From assembly GCF_910592395.1 (NCBI RefSeq), contig NC_088320.1, positions 7,934,001 to 7,998,000 on the forward strand: 64,000 nucleotides of DNA, given 5' to 3'. The notes beneath the pieces are model-generated. The model ran no database searches. It was not told where the DNA came from and was given only the letters and a program-made list of their open reading frames with translations. The DNA comes from Lineus longissimus (taxonomy: Eukaryota > Nemertea > Pilidiophora > Heteronemertea > Lineidae). The stretch's first letter is position 1. Each line of letters starts with the position of its first letter. Below, piece after piece: positions 10,575 through 23,215 of this stretch. Position numbers and translations under genes: made by a program.

Positions 10575-10847
10575 ATGTAGTGAATGTCTTTGTCTTGGCA
10601 GGCCCCTCAACCCCTCCCAGGACTGTTACAACCCTTGCAGTGTATGCGGTCCCGGCTTGTAAAGCTGTTGTAACTGCCTGAATGGCTGTTTTAGCAGGAG
10701 TCTGAGTGCCAAGGACTGCTCCACCTGCTGTTGGTGCAAAAGTGACCTTGAAGGTGTCGAATGTCCCTGTTGTTGGTGTCCATTTCACAGTTACTCCCGT
10801 TGTTGTAAACGTATCCACTGTTAAATCTGATGTTAGGGCTGGTGGCA
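10575..10847 (-). CDS. FN3 domain exon, type A
   Basis: 273 nt, phase 1-1, TTTGCAG acceptor and GTACGT donor. Distinctive residues are KWTPTTGTFDTFKV and GGAVLGTQTPAK. It groups with the 18932 exon (TFDTFKVTFAPTAGG) rather than with its immediate neighbour 17384. This shows that a two-exon block was duplicated. Using the first decoy acceptor upstream (10925) would add 26 codons in frame, and the open frame does run through. Confidence 0.93.
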
Positions 10848-11085
10848 CTGCAAAGATAAAAGACATAAACAGATTAGATACATGTACACAGCTATTAGCA
10901 TGCACCCATGCTAGGGCTGGTGGCACTGCAAAGATAAAAGACATAAACAGATACATGTACATAGCCATGATATCACATTGGTGGCAATAGGACAAGTAAA
11001 TGAAGTTATAATGCGCAATAATTGCATTTTTAACCCTTTGAACACTGAGCTCTGGCGGGTATTTTTGGGTATTTTCAAAAAGAAA
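10848..11085 (-). repeat. One decoy acceptor unit plus intron-module start
   Basis: A second copy of the acceptor plus the first exon bases lies with its AG boundary at 10925, 78 bases (26 codons) upstream of the true exon start. No stop occurs between them. After that comes the conserved piece TGATATCACATTGGTGGCAA, an F2-like remnant present in all modules. Confidence 0.8.
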
Positions 11086-12364
11086 CTAGAAATATATAAC
11101 GCAATTGGGGCAAATTGCGAATGTATGCCCCCGCTCTGGTGTGTTCGGTGTGTTAATATGTTCATTGCGCGCGTTATTTAGCCTATAAATATGAAATTGT
11201 GGCTATAAGCGCACCTCGAATATAAGCGCAATGCGCTTTTTAGCGCATAAATACGATAATATCTTCTCTGTGGCTGTTTATGAAATTTTGTGGAGGCTCT
11301 CAATTGACATCCACAATAATATGGCTGTTGACTGGGCTAGTTGGTCTGACAATAGACATGCACGTGAACAGCAGAGGTTGGTTTTCCCATTTACTCACTA
11401 CAGAGGTGAAGCGTGGTCTATACTATTTTCGGCGTTGTCATCTCCTTGATCTTTTAAGTTTTTGCCGTTTCCAAGGCGATTGCCTCGATAGGGAACCTCC
11501 CCTACCATAGACCATTACGCCACAAAAGTTTGAAGACTGTTGGACCTCCGGTTCTCCAGTTAACGAGCGGAATGCGAATATCTAAGATGGTGGCTGGCGG
11601 CCATCTTTGATTTCGGGTCGGGCCCAAAATCGATAGGGAACCTCCCCTACCATAGACCATTACGCAACAAAAGTTTGAAGACTGTTGGACCTCCGGTTCT
11701 CTAGTTAACGAGCGGAATGCGAAAATCTAAGATGGTGGCTGGCGGCCCTCTTTGATTTCGGGTCGGGCCCAAAATCGATAGGGAACCTCCCCTACCATAG
11801 ACCATTACACCACAAAAGTTTGAAGACTGTTGGACCTCCGGTTCTCCAGTTAATGAGCGGAATGCCAAAATCTAAGATGGTGGCTGGCGGCCATCTTTGA
11901 TTTCGGGTCGGGCCCAAAATCGATAGGGAACCTCCCCTACCATAGACCATCACGCCACAAAAGTTTGAAGACTGTTGGACCTCCGGTTCTCTAGTTAACG
12001 AGCGGAATGCGAAAATCTAAGATGGTGGCTGGCGGCCATCTTGGATTTCGGTTCGGGCCCAAAATCGATAGGGAACCTCCCCTACCATAGACCATCACAC
12101 CACAAAAGTTTGAAGACTGTTGGACCTCTGGTTCTCTAGTAAACGAGCGGAATGGGAAAATCTAAGATGGCGGCTGGCGGCCATATTGGATTTTGGAACG
12201 CGACAAAAAACAATAGGGACCCTTTGACACACTAGGCCTACATCCTCTAAAAATTTCAAGTCAGCCGAGCAAGGGGTTCTTGAGTTATAGTCTGGAATTC
12301 AGTGCGGCGGACGCGGCCAGAAACCACCTAAGAACATAATGCCCCCACTTTAGCGGGGGCATAA
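11086..12364 (-). mobile_element. F1 Helitron-like non-autonomous element, copy 1
   Basis: Read on the plus strand it starts CTAGAAATATATAA, then a hairpin (CGCAATT, loop GGGGCA, AATTGCG), then TATGCCCCCGCT. It ends with a hairpin whose second arm is AGCGGGGGCAT, then AA. TATGCCCCCGCT and AGCGGGGGCATA are exact subterminal inverted repeats. On the minus strand the terminus is hairpin, 10 AT-rich bases, CTAG, as at Helitron 3' ends. The other end starts TTATGCC rather than the canonical TC. The interior holds five 145-bp repeats (from 11488). Other copies of the same intron module (17.95, 31.8 kb) are empty at this point, with the site between A and T and no duplication. No Rep/helicase is encoded. 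Confidence 0.85.
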
Positions 12365-13333
12365 TTAAAAAAAGCTAAGAGGAGGTACATGTAGCTTCAT
12401 AAAGCAAACTTTACTGTATTCATCTATTCTCCTGCTTTTATATAGAATATCTAAAAACTTTTCTGACTCTGTTCCCATGGGCAAGGGTCTTTTTCAGCGG
12501 CCCTAGGACTCCCAATCCCCCCCCCCCCCCCCCCACTTGGCACCCACTTGGCACCCGCTTGGAAACAAACGAAATAATATCACTATATTAATAGCTATAA
12601 TAACTGTAGACTTGGTACATATCTCATTTTCTTGCTTGTGTTGTGACTAAATCGTCTGAGCGGCAAGAAGACTAGCCACTTACAGAGAAGGTCCTGCTAA
12701 GACTTTGGCAGGAAACACTTTAAACTACCTAGTATTTACGACCAGAAACAATTGATTTCCATACACTGTACTTATTTACAATCTCGTACTTCAAACTTTC
12801 ATTTACAAGCAAGCATTACGTCGTCATATCATCACACAACTCAGTTCTTATATTCACAACCTCAAACTTCTGTCACAACCGTGATTTACGCACTATAAAC
12901 CTCAGGCTCAATCACAACAGGATATTCATTCTCTCAGAATATTCTATGTCCACAACGTAGGACCCTTATTAAATGATGAGTGAACAAAGTGTTCACACAG
13001 AGAAATTTGTCTCAAAGAGGTGCAGTGCTATAACTTACACAACTGAGAAGACGAAACCCAAATTCAGTGCAGCGCTATAACTTACACATTCTAAGGAGGA
13101 TAGATGAGTACAGCGCCATAACTTAAACTCGGAAGAGAGAGTTGAGTGCACAGCTCGAGGCTTGCCACACTCCAGAATCTAACTGAAAACACCAGTTTGT
13201 ATACACGTCCAACAGTGTAAGAACACAATAAAATCAATACGAAGGGAGTGAACATCTCAAGTAGTGATCAATATCATTATCTGAAGTCCAAGGAAAAAAT
13301 TGGTGATGACCTAGTCATCAAAAAGGCAAAAAA
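12365..13333. repeat. Intron module copy (poly-C, CAGCGCTATAAC block)
   Basis: Continuation of the duplicated intron module after the F1 insertion. It includes a poly-C run near 12519-12534 and ends in GTCATCAAAAAGGCAAAAAA, where F3 is inserted. No coding capacity. Confidence 0.85.
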
Positions 13334-16300
13334 TAGCATCGCAAAGCGAGCATAACCCCTCAGCCTATTAAGGTTGAAGGTGAGATAATGGTGAAGTTGG
13401 CTGAGTGGAGTGGCTAGTTTGCATATGGAAATTAAAATTGTGGAAACCTATTTTGAGGATGTGAGCGTGGCGGCCATATTGATTTTCGAATCGCGCTGAT
13501 TTTTGAAAGGAACCTTCCCCTTACAAAACTGCATTAGGCCTACACTCACTAAAAATTGATTCCATCCTCCAAGCCGTTCTCCTCGAAATTGACGGAAACC
13601 GATTTCAAGCAAGCCGCCCTAGTGGCCATATTGATAATCGGAACGCGCCTGTTTTCGAAAGGAGCCTCGCTCTAGTCACCCTCAAGGTACATACCAAAAA
13701 TGAATTTAATCAGACGGTTCTCCTCGAAATTGACAGAAAACCGATTTCAAGCACGCCGCCCTGTGAGCATATTGACAATCAGAACGAGCCGGTTTTCAAA
13801 AGACCTTCCTCGAGTCATCCCCAACGCACATACCAAAAAATCATGATTTTAGCTAGCATAATTCCTGAGATATAGCCGAAAGTAGTTTTTTGCATGAAGC
13901 GCCCCCTGGGGCCAAGTGTAGGTTGAAAACCGTCGAAACTGCCAAAACGCACAATGGTACCATAAGACCTTCAAACCACCCAAAGATAAAATGCTCAGCA
14001 TTTATGGTTACGGATATATGTTCCGGAAACCACTGATGGTCAATTTACGCTACTTGACCCCTGTGACCTTGAAAAGTAGGTCAAATCAAAAACCCGGGTA
14101 TTATGTGATGTAGTCTCATGAGTACTGTCCTCAGTACAAATATCATGATTTTAGCTAGCATAATTCATGAGATATAGCAAAAAGTAGTTTTTTGCATGAA
14201 GCGCCCCCTGGGGCCAAGTGTAGGTTGAAAACCGTCAAAACTGCCAAAAGGCACAATGGTAGGGCCTACCATAAGACCTTCAAACCACCCAGAGATGAAA
14301 TGCCCAGCATTTATGGTTACGGATATATGTTCCGGAAACCACTGATGGTCAATTTACGCTAATTGACCCCTGTGACCTTGAAAAGTAGGTCAAATCGAAA
14401 ACCCGGGTATTATATGATGTAGTCTCATGAGTACTGTCCTCAGTTAAAATATCATGATTCAAGCTAGCATAATTCATGAGATATAGCCAAAAGTAGTTTT
14501 TTGCATGAAGCGCCCCCTGGGGCCAAGTGTAGGTCGAAAACCGTCAAAACTGCCAAAAGGTACAATGGTACCATAAGACCTTCAAACCACCCAGAGATGA
14601 AATGCCCAGCATTTATGGTTACGGATATATGTTCCGGAAACCACTGATGGTCAATTTATGCTACTGATGGTCAATTTACGCTACTTGACCCCTGTGACCT
14701 TGAAAAGTAGGTCAAATCAAAAACCCGGGTATTATGTGATGTTGTCTCATGAGTACTGTCCTCAGTAAAAATATCATGATTCAAGCTAGCATAATTCATG
14801 AGATATAGCCAAAAGTAGTTTTTTGCATGAAGCGCCCCCTGGGGCCAAGTGTAGGTTGAAAACCGTCAAAACTGCCAAAAGGCACAATGGTACCATAAGA
14901 CCTTCAAACCACCCAGAGTTGAAATGCCCAGCATTTATGGTTACGGATATATAATCCGGAAACCACTTATGGTCAATTTACGCTACTTGACCCCTGTGAC
15001 CTTGAAAAAAGGTCAAATCAAAAACCCGGGTATTATGTGATGTAGTCTCATGAGTACTGTCCTCAGTAAAAATATCATGATTCAAGCTAGCATAATTCAT
15101 GAGATATAGCCAAAAGTAGTTTTTTGCATGAAGCGCCCCCTGGGGCCAAGTGTAGGTTGAAAACCGTCAAAACTGCCAAAAGGCACAATGGTACCATAAG
15201 ACCTTCAAACCACCTAGAGATGAAATGCCCAGCATTTATGGTTACGGATATATTTTCCGGAAACCACTGATGGTCAATTTACGCTACTTGACCCCTGTGA
15301 CCTTGAAAAGTAGGTCAAATCAAAAACCCGGGTATTATGTGATGTAGTCTCATGAGTACTGTCCTCAGTAAAAATATCATGATTCTAGCTAGCATAATTC
15401 ATGAGATATAGCCAAAAGTAGTTTTTTGCATGAAGCGCCCCCTGGGGCCAAGTGTAGGTCGAAAACTGTCAAAACTGCCAAAAGGCACAATGGTACCATA
15501 AGACCTTCAAACCACCCAGAGATGAAATGCCTAGCATTTATGGTTACGGATATATGTTCCGGAAACCACTGATGGTCAATTTACGCTACTTGACCCCTGT
15601 GACCTTGAAAAGTAGGTCAAATCAAAAACCCGGGTATTATGTGATGTAGTCTCATGAGTACTGTCCTCAGTAAAAATATCATGATTTTAGCTAGCATAAT
15701 TCATGAGATATAGCAAAAAGTAGTTTTTTGCATGAAGCGCCCCCTGGGGCCAAGTGTAGGTTGAAAACCGTCAAAACTGCCAAAAGGCACAATGGTAGGG
15801 CCTACCATAAGACCTTCAAACCACCCAGAGATGAAATGCCCAGCATTTATGGTTACGGATATATGTTCCGGAAACCACTGATGGTCAATTTACGCTAATT
15901 GACCCCTGTGACCTTGAAAAGTAGGTCAAATCGAAAACCTGGGTATTATATGATGTAGTCTCATGAGTACTGTCCTCAGTTAAAATATCATGATTCAAGC
16001 TAGCATAATTCATGAGATATAGCCAAAAGTAGTTTTTTGCATGAAGCGCCCCCTGGGGCCAAGTGTAGGTCGAAAACCGTCAAAACTGCCAAAAGGCACA
16101 ATGGTACCATAAGACCTTCAAACCACCCAGAGATGAAATGCCCAGCATTTATGGTTACGGATATATGTTCCGGAAACCAGTGATGGTCAATTTATGCTAC
16201 TGATGGTCAATTTACGCTACTTGACCCCTGTGACCTTGAAAAGTAGGTCAAATCAAAAACCCGGGTATTATGTGATGTAGTCTCATGAGTACTGTCCTCA

Positions 16301-17363
16301 GTAAAAATATCATGATTCAAGCTAGCATAATTCATGAGATATAGCCAAAAGTAGTTTTTTGCATGAAGCGCCCCCTGGGGCCAAGTGTAGGTTGAAAACC
16401 GTCAAAACTGCCAAAAGGCACAATGGTACCATAAGACCTTCAAACCACCCAGAGTTGAAATGCCCAGCATTTATGGTTACGGATATATGTTCCGGAAACC
16501 ACTGATGGTCAATTTACGCTACTTGACCCCTGTGACCTTGAAAAAAGGTCAAATCAAAAACCCGGGTATTATGTGATGTAGTCTCATGAGTACTGTCCTC
16601 AGTAAAAATATCATGATTCAAGCTAGCATAATTCATGAGATATAGCCAAAAGTAGTTTTTTGCATGAAGCGCCCCCTGGGGCCAAGTGTAGGTTGAAAAC
16701 CGTCAAAACTGCCAAAAGGCACAATGGTACCATAAGACCTTCAAACCACCCAGAGATGAAATGCCCAGCATTTATGGTTACGGATATATTTTCCGGAAAC
16801 CACTGATGGTCAATTTACGCTACTTGATCCCTGTGACCTTGAAAAGTAGGTCAAATCAAAAACCCGGGTATTATGTGATGTAGTCTCATGAGTACTGTCC
16901 TCAGTAAAAATATCATGATTCTAGCTAGCATAATTCATGAGATATAGCCAAAAGTAGTTTTTTGCATGAAGCGCCCCCTGGGGCCAAGTGTAGGTCGAAA
17001 ACTGTCAAAACTGCCAAAAGGCACAATGGTACCATAAGACCTTCAAACCACCCAGAGATGAAATGCCTAGCATTTATGGTTACGGATATATGTTCCGGAA
17101 ACCACTGATGGTCAATTTACGCTACTAGACCCCTGTGACCTTGAAAAGTAGGTCAAATCAAAAACCCGGGTATTATGTGACGTAGTCTCATGAGTACTGT
17201 CCTCAGTAAAAATATCCAGAGATGAAATGGCCAGCATTTATGGTTACGAATATATGCTCCGGAAACGAGATCAACGGACAGACGGACCGACAGACGGACG
17301 GACCGCCCGACAGACGGCGAACGCCTCGACAATACCCCTCTAGCCTTTATGGGCTGAGGGGTA
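13334..17363. mobile_element. F3 element with eleven ~305-bp tandem units, copy 1
   Basis: It starts TAGCATCGCAAAGCGAGCAT (small TCGC/GCGA hairpin), then ACCCCTCAGCC. It ends in a hairpin with arms CCCCTCTAGCC and GGGCTGAGGGG, then TA. The subterminal sequence and the terminal hairpin arm are inverted copies. The interior begins with about 500 bases of short related repeats. Then come eleven units of 300-320 bp, each with GCGCCCCCTGGGGCC and a TGACCCCTGTGACCTTGAAA block, and then a (GACGGACA)-rich end. Five units are themselves duplicated as a block of about 1536 bp (the marker AGGGCCTACC is at 14261 and 15797). Empty sites are in the module copies near 10.55, 18.91 and 38.03 kb. No protein was found. 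Confidence 0.8.
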
Positions 17364-17383
17364 AAAAGGTTTAGCATACGTAC

Positions 17384-17656
17384 ATGTAGTGAATGTCTTT
17401 GTCTTGGCAGGCCCCTCAACCCCTCCCAGGACTGTTACAACCCTTGCAGTGTATGCGGTCCCAGCTTGTAAAGCTGTTGTAACTGCCTGAATAGCTGTTT
17501 TAGCAGGAGTCAGAGTGTCAGTGACTGCTCCACCTGCTGTTGGTGTAAAAGTGACCTTGAAGTTGGTGAATGATCCTGTTGTTAGTGTCCATTTCACAGT
17601 TACTCCCGTTGTTGTAAACGTATCCACTGTTAAATCTGATGTTAGGGCTGGTGGCA
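17384..17656 (-). CDS. FN3 domain exon, type A
   Basis: 273 nt, phase 1-1, TTTGCAG acceptor, GTACGT donor. Residues LTTGSFTNFKVTFTPTAGG and AVTDTLTPAK define the SFTNF subgroup. By eye it encodes exactly the same peptide as the exon at 31217, 13.8 kb away, with a silent difference in an alanine codon. The F3 element ends only about 20 bases from its donor, so the intron side of this splice site is largely mobile-element sequence. Confidence 0.93.
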
Positions 17657-18931
17657 CTGCAAAGATAAAAGACATAAACAGATCAGATACATGTACATAG
17701 CCAATTAGCATGCACCCATGCTAGGGCTGGTGGCACTGCAAAGATAAAAGACATAAACAGATACATGTACATAGCCATTAGCATGCACCCATGCTAAGGC
17801 TGGTGGCACTGCAAAGATAAAAGACGTAAACAGATACATGTACATAGCCATGATATCACATTGGTGGCAATCGGACAAGTAAATGAAGTTATAATGCGTA
17901 ATAATTGCATTTTTAACCCTTTGAACACTGAGCTCTGGCTGGTATTTTTGGGTATTTTCAAAGAGAAATTTAAAAAGCTAAGATGAGGTACATGTAGCTT
18001 CATAAAGCAAACTTTACTGTATTCATCTATTCTCCTGCTTTTACATAGAATATCTAAAACTCTGTTCCCATGGGCAAGGGTCTTTTTCAGCGCCCCTAGG
18101 ACTCCAAACCCCCCCCCCCCCCCACTTGGCACCCGTTTGGAAACAAATATAATAATATCACTATATTAATAGCTATAATAACTGTAGACTTGGTACATAT
18201 CTTATTTTCTTGCTTGTGTTGTGACTAAATTGTCTGAGCGGCAAGAAGACTAGCCACTTACAGAGAAGGTCCTGCTAAGACTTGGGCAGGAAACACTATA
18301 AACTACCTAGTATTTACGACCAGAAACAATTGATTTCCATACACTGTACTTATTTACAATCTCGTACTTCAAACTTTCATTTACAAGCAAGCATTACGTC
18401 GTCATATCATCACACAACTCAGTTCTTATATTTACAACCTCAAACTTCTGTCACAACCGACGTGATTTACGCACTATAAACCTCAGACTCAATCGCAACA
18501 GGATATTCATTCTCTCAGAATACTCTATGTCCACAACGTTGTTCCCTTATTAAATGATGAGTGAACAAAGTGTTCACACAGAGAAGTTTGTCTCAAAGAG
18601 GTGCAGCGCTATAACTTACGAAACTGAGAAGACGAAACCCAAAGTCAGTGCAGCGCTATTACTTACACATTCTAAGGGGGATAGATGAGAACAGCACTAT
18701 AACTTAAACTCGGAAGAGAGAGTTGAGTGCACAGCTTGAGGCTTGCCACACTCCAGAATCTAACTGAAAACACCAGTTTATATACACGCCCAACAGTGTA
18801 AGAACACAATAAATTTCAATACGAAGGGAGTGAACATCTCAAGTAGTCATCAATATCATTATCTGAAGTCCAAGGAAAAAATTGGTGATGACCCAGTCAT
18901 CAAAAAGGCAAAAAAGGGTTAGCATACGTAC
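17657..18931 (-). repeat. Two decoy acceptor units and intron module (no F1/F3)
   Basis: Decoy acceptor units lie near 17722 and 17798, followed by the module with a poly-C run near 18110. At 17960 the module reads GAGAAATTTAAAAAGCTAAG with no F1 insertion, and at 18905 it has no F3 insertion, so it serves as an empty-site reference for both. Confidence 0.85.
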
Positions 18932-19204
18932 ATGTAGTGAATGTCTTTGTCTTGGCAGGCCCCTCAACCCCTCCCAGGACTGTTACAACCCTTGCAGTGT
19001 ATGCGGTCCCGGCTTGTAAAGCTGTTGTAACTGCCTGAATGGCTGTTTTAGCAGGAGTCTGAGTGCCAATGACTGCTCCACCTGCTGTTGGTGCAAAAGT
19101 GACCTTGAAGGTGTCGAATGTCCCTGTTGTTAGTGTCCATTTCACAGTTACTCCCGTTGTTGTAAACGTATCCACTGTTAAATCTGATGTTAGGGCTGGT
19201 GGCA
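18932..19204 (-). CDS. FN3 domain exon, type A
   Basis: 273 nt, phase 1-1, TTTGCAG acceptor, GTACGT donor. It is in the TFDTF subgroup with 10575 (differences include LTTGTF for PTTGTF and AVIGT for AVLGT). An upstream in-frame decoy acceptor at 19282 would add 26 codons, exactly as at 10925. Confidence 0.93.
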
Positions 19205-19442
19205 CTGCAAAGATAAAAGACATAAACAGATTAGATACATGTACACAGCTATTAGCATGCACCCATGCTAGGGCTGGTGGCACTGCAAAGATAAAAGACA
19301 TAAACAGATACATGTACATAGCCATGATATCACATTGGTGGCAATAGGACAAGTAAATGAAGTTATAATGCGCAATAATTGCATTTTTAACTCTTTGAAC
19401 ACTGATCTCTGGCGGGTATTTTTGGGTATTTTCAAAAAGAAA
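19205..19442 (-). repeat. Decoy acceptor unit and intron-module start
   Basis: Near copy of 10848-11085. The decoy AG boundary at 19282 is 78 bases from the true exon start and the intervening frame is open. Confidence 0.8.
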
Positions 19443-22233
19443 CTAGAAATATATAACGCAATTGGGGCAAATTGCGAATGTATGCCCCCGCTCTGGTGTG
19501 TTCGGTGTGTTAATATGTTCATTGCGCGCGTTATTTAGCCTATAAATATGAAATTGTGGCTATAAGCGCACCTCGAATATAAGCGCAATGCGCTTTTTAG
19601 CGCATAAATACGATAATATCTTCTCTGTGGCTGTTTATGAAATTTTGTGGAGGCTCTCAAATGACATCCACAATAATATGGCTGTTGACTGGGCTAGTTG
19701 GTCTGACAATAGACATGCACGTGAACAGCAGAGGTTGGTTTTCCCATTTACTCACTACAGAGGTGAAGCGTGGTCTATACTATTTTCGCCGTTGTCATCT
19801 CCTTGATCTTTTAAGTTTTTGCCGTTTCCAAGGCGATTGCCTGCTAGCAATTTACACAGAAGATCAGTGGGCAAGCTGTTGACCCTGTTACTGGAACAGC
19901 ATCAATTATGCGATCGCCTGGAATCAGTCACAGAATATCTGGTACTCAGGAAGTTAAAGACTAGTCACTGCCGGGTAGCTAGTGCAATCTGCTAGAATCA
20001 GTCACAGAATATCCATTGCTCACATGCTAATGAATAACAACTGTCAGGCTATTTATCCCTTCTCCTGGTGTCAGTCACAGAATATCCAATGCTCGGATAT
20101 CAATGAATAGGAATTGCCTAGCTATTTATCTCATCTCCTGATGTCAGTCACAGAATATCCATTGCTTACATGCTAATGAATATCAACTGTCAGGCTATTT
20201 ATCCCTTCTCCTGGTGTCAGTCACAGAATATCCAATGCTCGGATATCAATGACTAGCAACTGCGTGGCTATTTAACTCTTTCAGTGCCCAGGATTTGGGC
20301 ATTTTTGGGCATTGTCACTACCCAAAATCTCACAAAAATAATTGAGATACACTCATCAAAATTCTTCAAAACCTTTGTCTTTACCTCCTGTTTCAATAAA
20401 ACAGCAGTAATAAGTAGGGGCATACTAGGATTATGTTCTAAATTTTTTTGAGGGAGTGGTATTTTTGGCCGATTTTCACCATTTTTCACCTAAAATGAGG
20501 GGTGGCAAACCCCACCCCACCCTCTCAGTCGAAAAAATTATTCAATTTGGACGCCCCAGGCCAGAGAAACCATATGAACCACATTTGAGTAGCTGGGGAC
20601 ATCTGGTGTCGTCTGGAGGAACTAAAATACCTTAATATTTAGGACGTACATGTACGTCCTTGGCACTGAAAGAGTTAATTTATCTCATCTCTTATCTTAT
20701 CTCATCTCAGCAAAAATCTAAGATGGCGGCTGGAGGCCATTTTGGATTCTGGAATGCGCCCAAAATCGATAAAGGAAACTCCCCTACTGAAGACCATTAC
20801 ACCACAGAAGTTTGAAGTGTGTCAAACCTCTAGTTCTTCAGTTAACAATCGGAATACCAAAATCTAAGTTGGCTGCTGGCAGCCATATTGGATTTTGGAA
20901 CACGCCCAAAATTGATAGAGAGCATCCCCTGAATGACCATTGCACCACAAAAGTTTGAAGTGTGTCAAACCTCTAGTTCTTCAGTTAACAATCGGAATAC
21001 CAAAATCTAAGTTGGCTGCTGGCAGCCATATTGAATTTTGGGTCAGGCCCAAAATCGACAGGGTACCTCCCCTACACAACCTCATCACACCACATAAGTT
21101 TCAGGTCTGTCACTCACTTGGTTCTTGAGTTACAGGTCGGAATGCGAAAAACCAAGTCGGGCCTGGCAGCCATCTTGGATTTCAGATCGGGCCCAAAATG
21201 GATAGGGAACCTCCCCTACACTAGGTAATAACACCACATAAGTTTCAGGTCTGTCACTCACTCGGTTTTTAATTTACGGGGCGGAATACAAATCACCAAG
21301 TCGGGGACCTGGTGGCCATCTTTGATTTCGGGTCTGGCCCAAAATCGATAGGGAACCTCCCCTACCATAGACCATTACGCCACAAAAGTTTGAAGACTGT
21401 TGGACCTCCGGTTCTCCAGTTAACGAGCGGAATGCCAAAATCTAAGATGGTGGCTGGCGGCCATCTTTGATTTCGGGTCGGGCCCAAAATCGATAGGGAA
21501 CCTCCCCTACCATAGACCATTACGCCACAAAAGTTTGAAGACTGTTGGACCTCCGGTTCTCCAGTTAACGAGCGGAATGCGAATATCTAAGATGGTGGCT
21601 GGCGGCCATCTTTGATTTCGGGTCGGGCCCAAAATCGATAGGGAACCTCCCCTACCATAGACCATTACGCCACAAAAGTTTGAAGACTGTTGGACCTCCG
21701 GTTCTCTAGTTAACGAGCGGAATGCGAAAATCTAAGATGGTGGCTGGCGGCCATCTTTGATTTTGGGTGGGGCCCAAAATCGATAGGGAACCTCCCCTAC
21801 CATAGACCATTACACCACAAAAGGTTGAAGACTGTTGGACCTCCGGTTCTCTAGTAAACGAGCGGAATGCGAAAATCTAAGATGGTGGCTGGCGGCCATC
21901 TTTGATTTTGGGTGGGGCCCAAAATCGATAGGGAACCTCCCCTACCATAGACCATTACACCACAAAAGGTTGAAGACTGTTGGACCTCCGGTTCTCTAGT
22001 AAACGAGCGGAATGCGAAAATCTAAGATGGCGGCTGGCGGCCATATTGGATTTTGGAACGCGACAAAAAACAATAGGGACCCTTTGACACACTAGGCCTA
22101 CACCCCCTAAAAATTTCAAGTCAGCCGAGCAAGGGGTTCTTGAGTTATAGTCTGGAATTCAGTGCGGCGGACGCGGCGGACGCGGCCGGAAACCACCTAA
22201 GAACATAATGCCCCCACTTTAGCGGGGGCATAA
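19443..22233 (-). mobile_element. F1 Helitron-like element, copy 2 (long form)
   Basis: Same ends as the copy at 11086 and the same insertion point, so both descend from one insertion duplicated with the exon. It is longer (2.8 kb). After about 410 bases it has degenerate repeats of about 80-90 bp with CAGTCACAGAATATCC (19.92-20.27 kb), a nested MITE (20272-20678), a second repeat type with AATCTAAGTTGGCTGCTGGC, and then the 145-bp array. The shorter copy 1 looks like an internal-deletion derivative of this form. Confidence 0.85.
20272..20678. mobile_element. MITE with TTAA ends, nested in F1
   Basis: The ends are TTAACTCTTTCAGTGCC and its reverse complement, 407 bp in all. The related F1 copy at 41.56 kb has no insertion here (GGCTATTTATCTCATCTC). 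TTAA ends suggest a piggyBac-type MITE. However, comparison with the empty site leaves the exact target duplication ambiguous (TTAA, or a shorter A/T repeat). It contains a perfect 20-base palindrome, AGGACGTACATGTACGTCCT, at 20641-20660. Confidence 0.75.
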
Positions 22234-23215
22234 TTAAAAAAAGCTAAGAGGAGGTACATGTAGCCTCATAAAGCAAACTTTACTGTATTCATCTATTCTC
22301 CTGCTTTTATATAGAATATCTAAAAACTTTTCTGACTCTGTTCCCATGGGCAAGGGTCTTTTTCAGCGCCCCTAGGACTCCCAATCCCTCCCCCCCCCCC
22401 CCCCCCACTTGGCACCCACTTGGCACCCGCTTGGAAACAAACGAAATAATATCACTATATTAATAGCTATAATAACTGTAGACTTGGTACATATCTCATT
22501 TTCTTGCTTGTGTTGTGACTAAATTGTCTGAGCGGCAAGAAGACTAGCCACTTACAGAGAAGGTCCTGCTAAGACTTTGGCAGGAAACACTTTAAACTAC
22601 CTAGTATTTACGACCAGAAACAATTGATTTCCATACACTGTACTTATTTACAATCTCGTACTTCAAACTTTCATTTACAAGCAAGCATTACGTCGTCATA
22701 TCATCACACAACTCAGTTCTTATATTCACAACCTCAAACTTCTGTCACAACCGTGATTTACGCACTATAAACCTCAGGCTCAATCACAACAGGATATTCA
22801 TTCTCTCAGAATATTCTATGTCCACAACGTAGGACCCTTATTAAATGATGAGTGAACAAAGTGTTCACACAGAGAAATTTGTCTCAAAGAGGTGCAGCGC
22901 TATAACTTACACAACTGAGAAGACGAAACCCAAAGTCAGTGCAGCGCTATAACTTACACATTCTAAGGAGGATAGATGAGTACAGCGCCATAACTTAAAC
23001 TCGGAAGAGAGAGTTGAGTGCACAGCTCGAGGCTTGCCACGCTCCAGAATCTAACTGAAAACACCAGTTTGTATACACGTCCAACAGTGTAAGAACACAA
23101 TAAAATCAATACGAAGGGAGTGAACATCTCAAGTAGTGATCAATATCATTATCTGAAGTCCAAGGAAAAAATTGGTGATGACCTAGTCATCAAAAAGGCA
23201 AAAAATAGCATCGCA
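22234..23215. repeat. Intron module copy with poly-C tract
   Basis: Near copy of 12365-13333, with a poly-C run near 22390-22407, ending at the F3 insertion site. Its likeness to 12365-13333 supports duplication of the whole exon-F1-module-F3 block. Confidence 0.85.

Noticed and set aside
15700-17200. Regular repeats considered as a CRISPR array
   Set aside because: Units of 300-320 bp are near-identical throughout with no alternation of short repeat and unique spacer, and the context is eukaryotic.
17508-17700. Plus-strand frames opposite the FN3 exons
   Set aside because: Antisense shadows of the minus-strand exons, which have splice sites and domain signatures.
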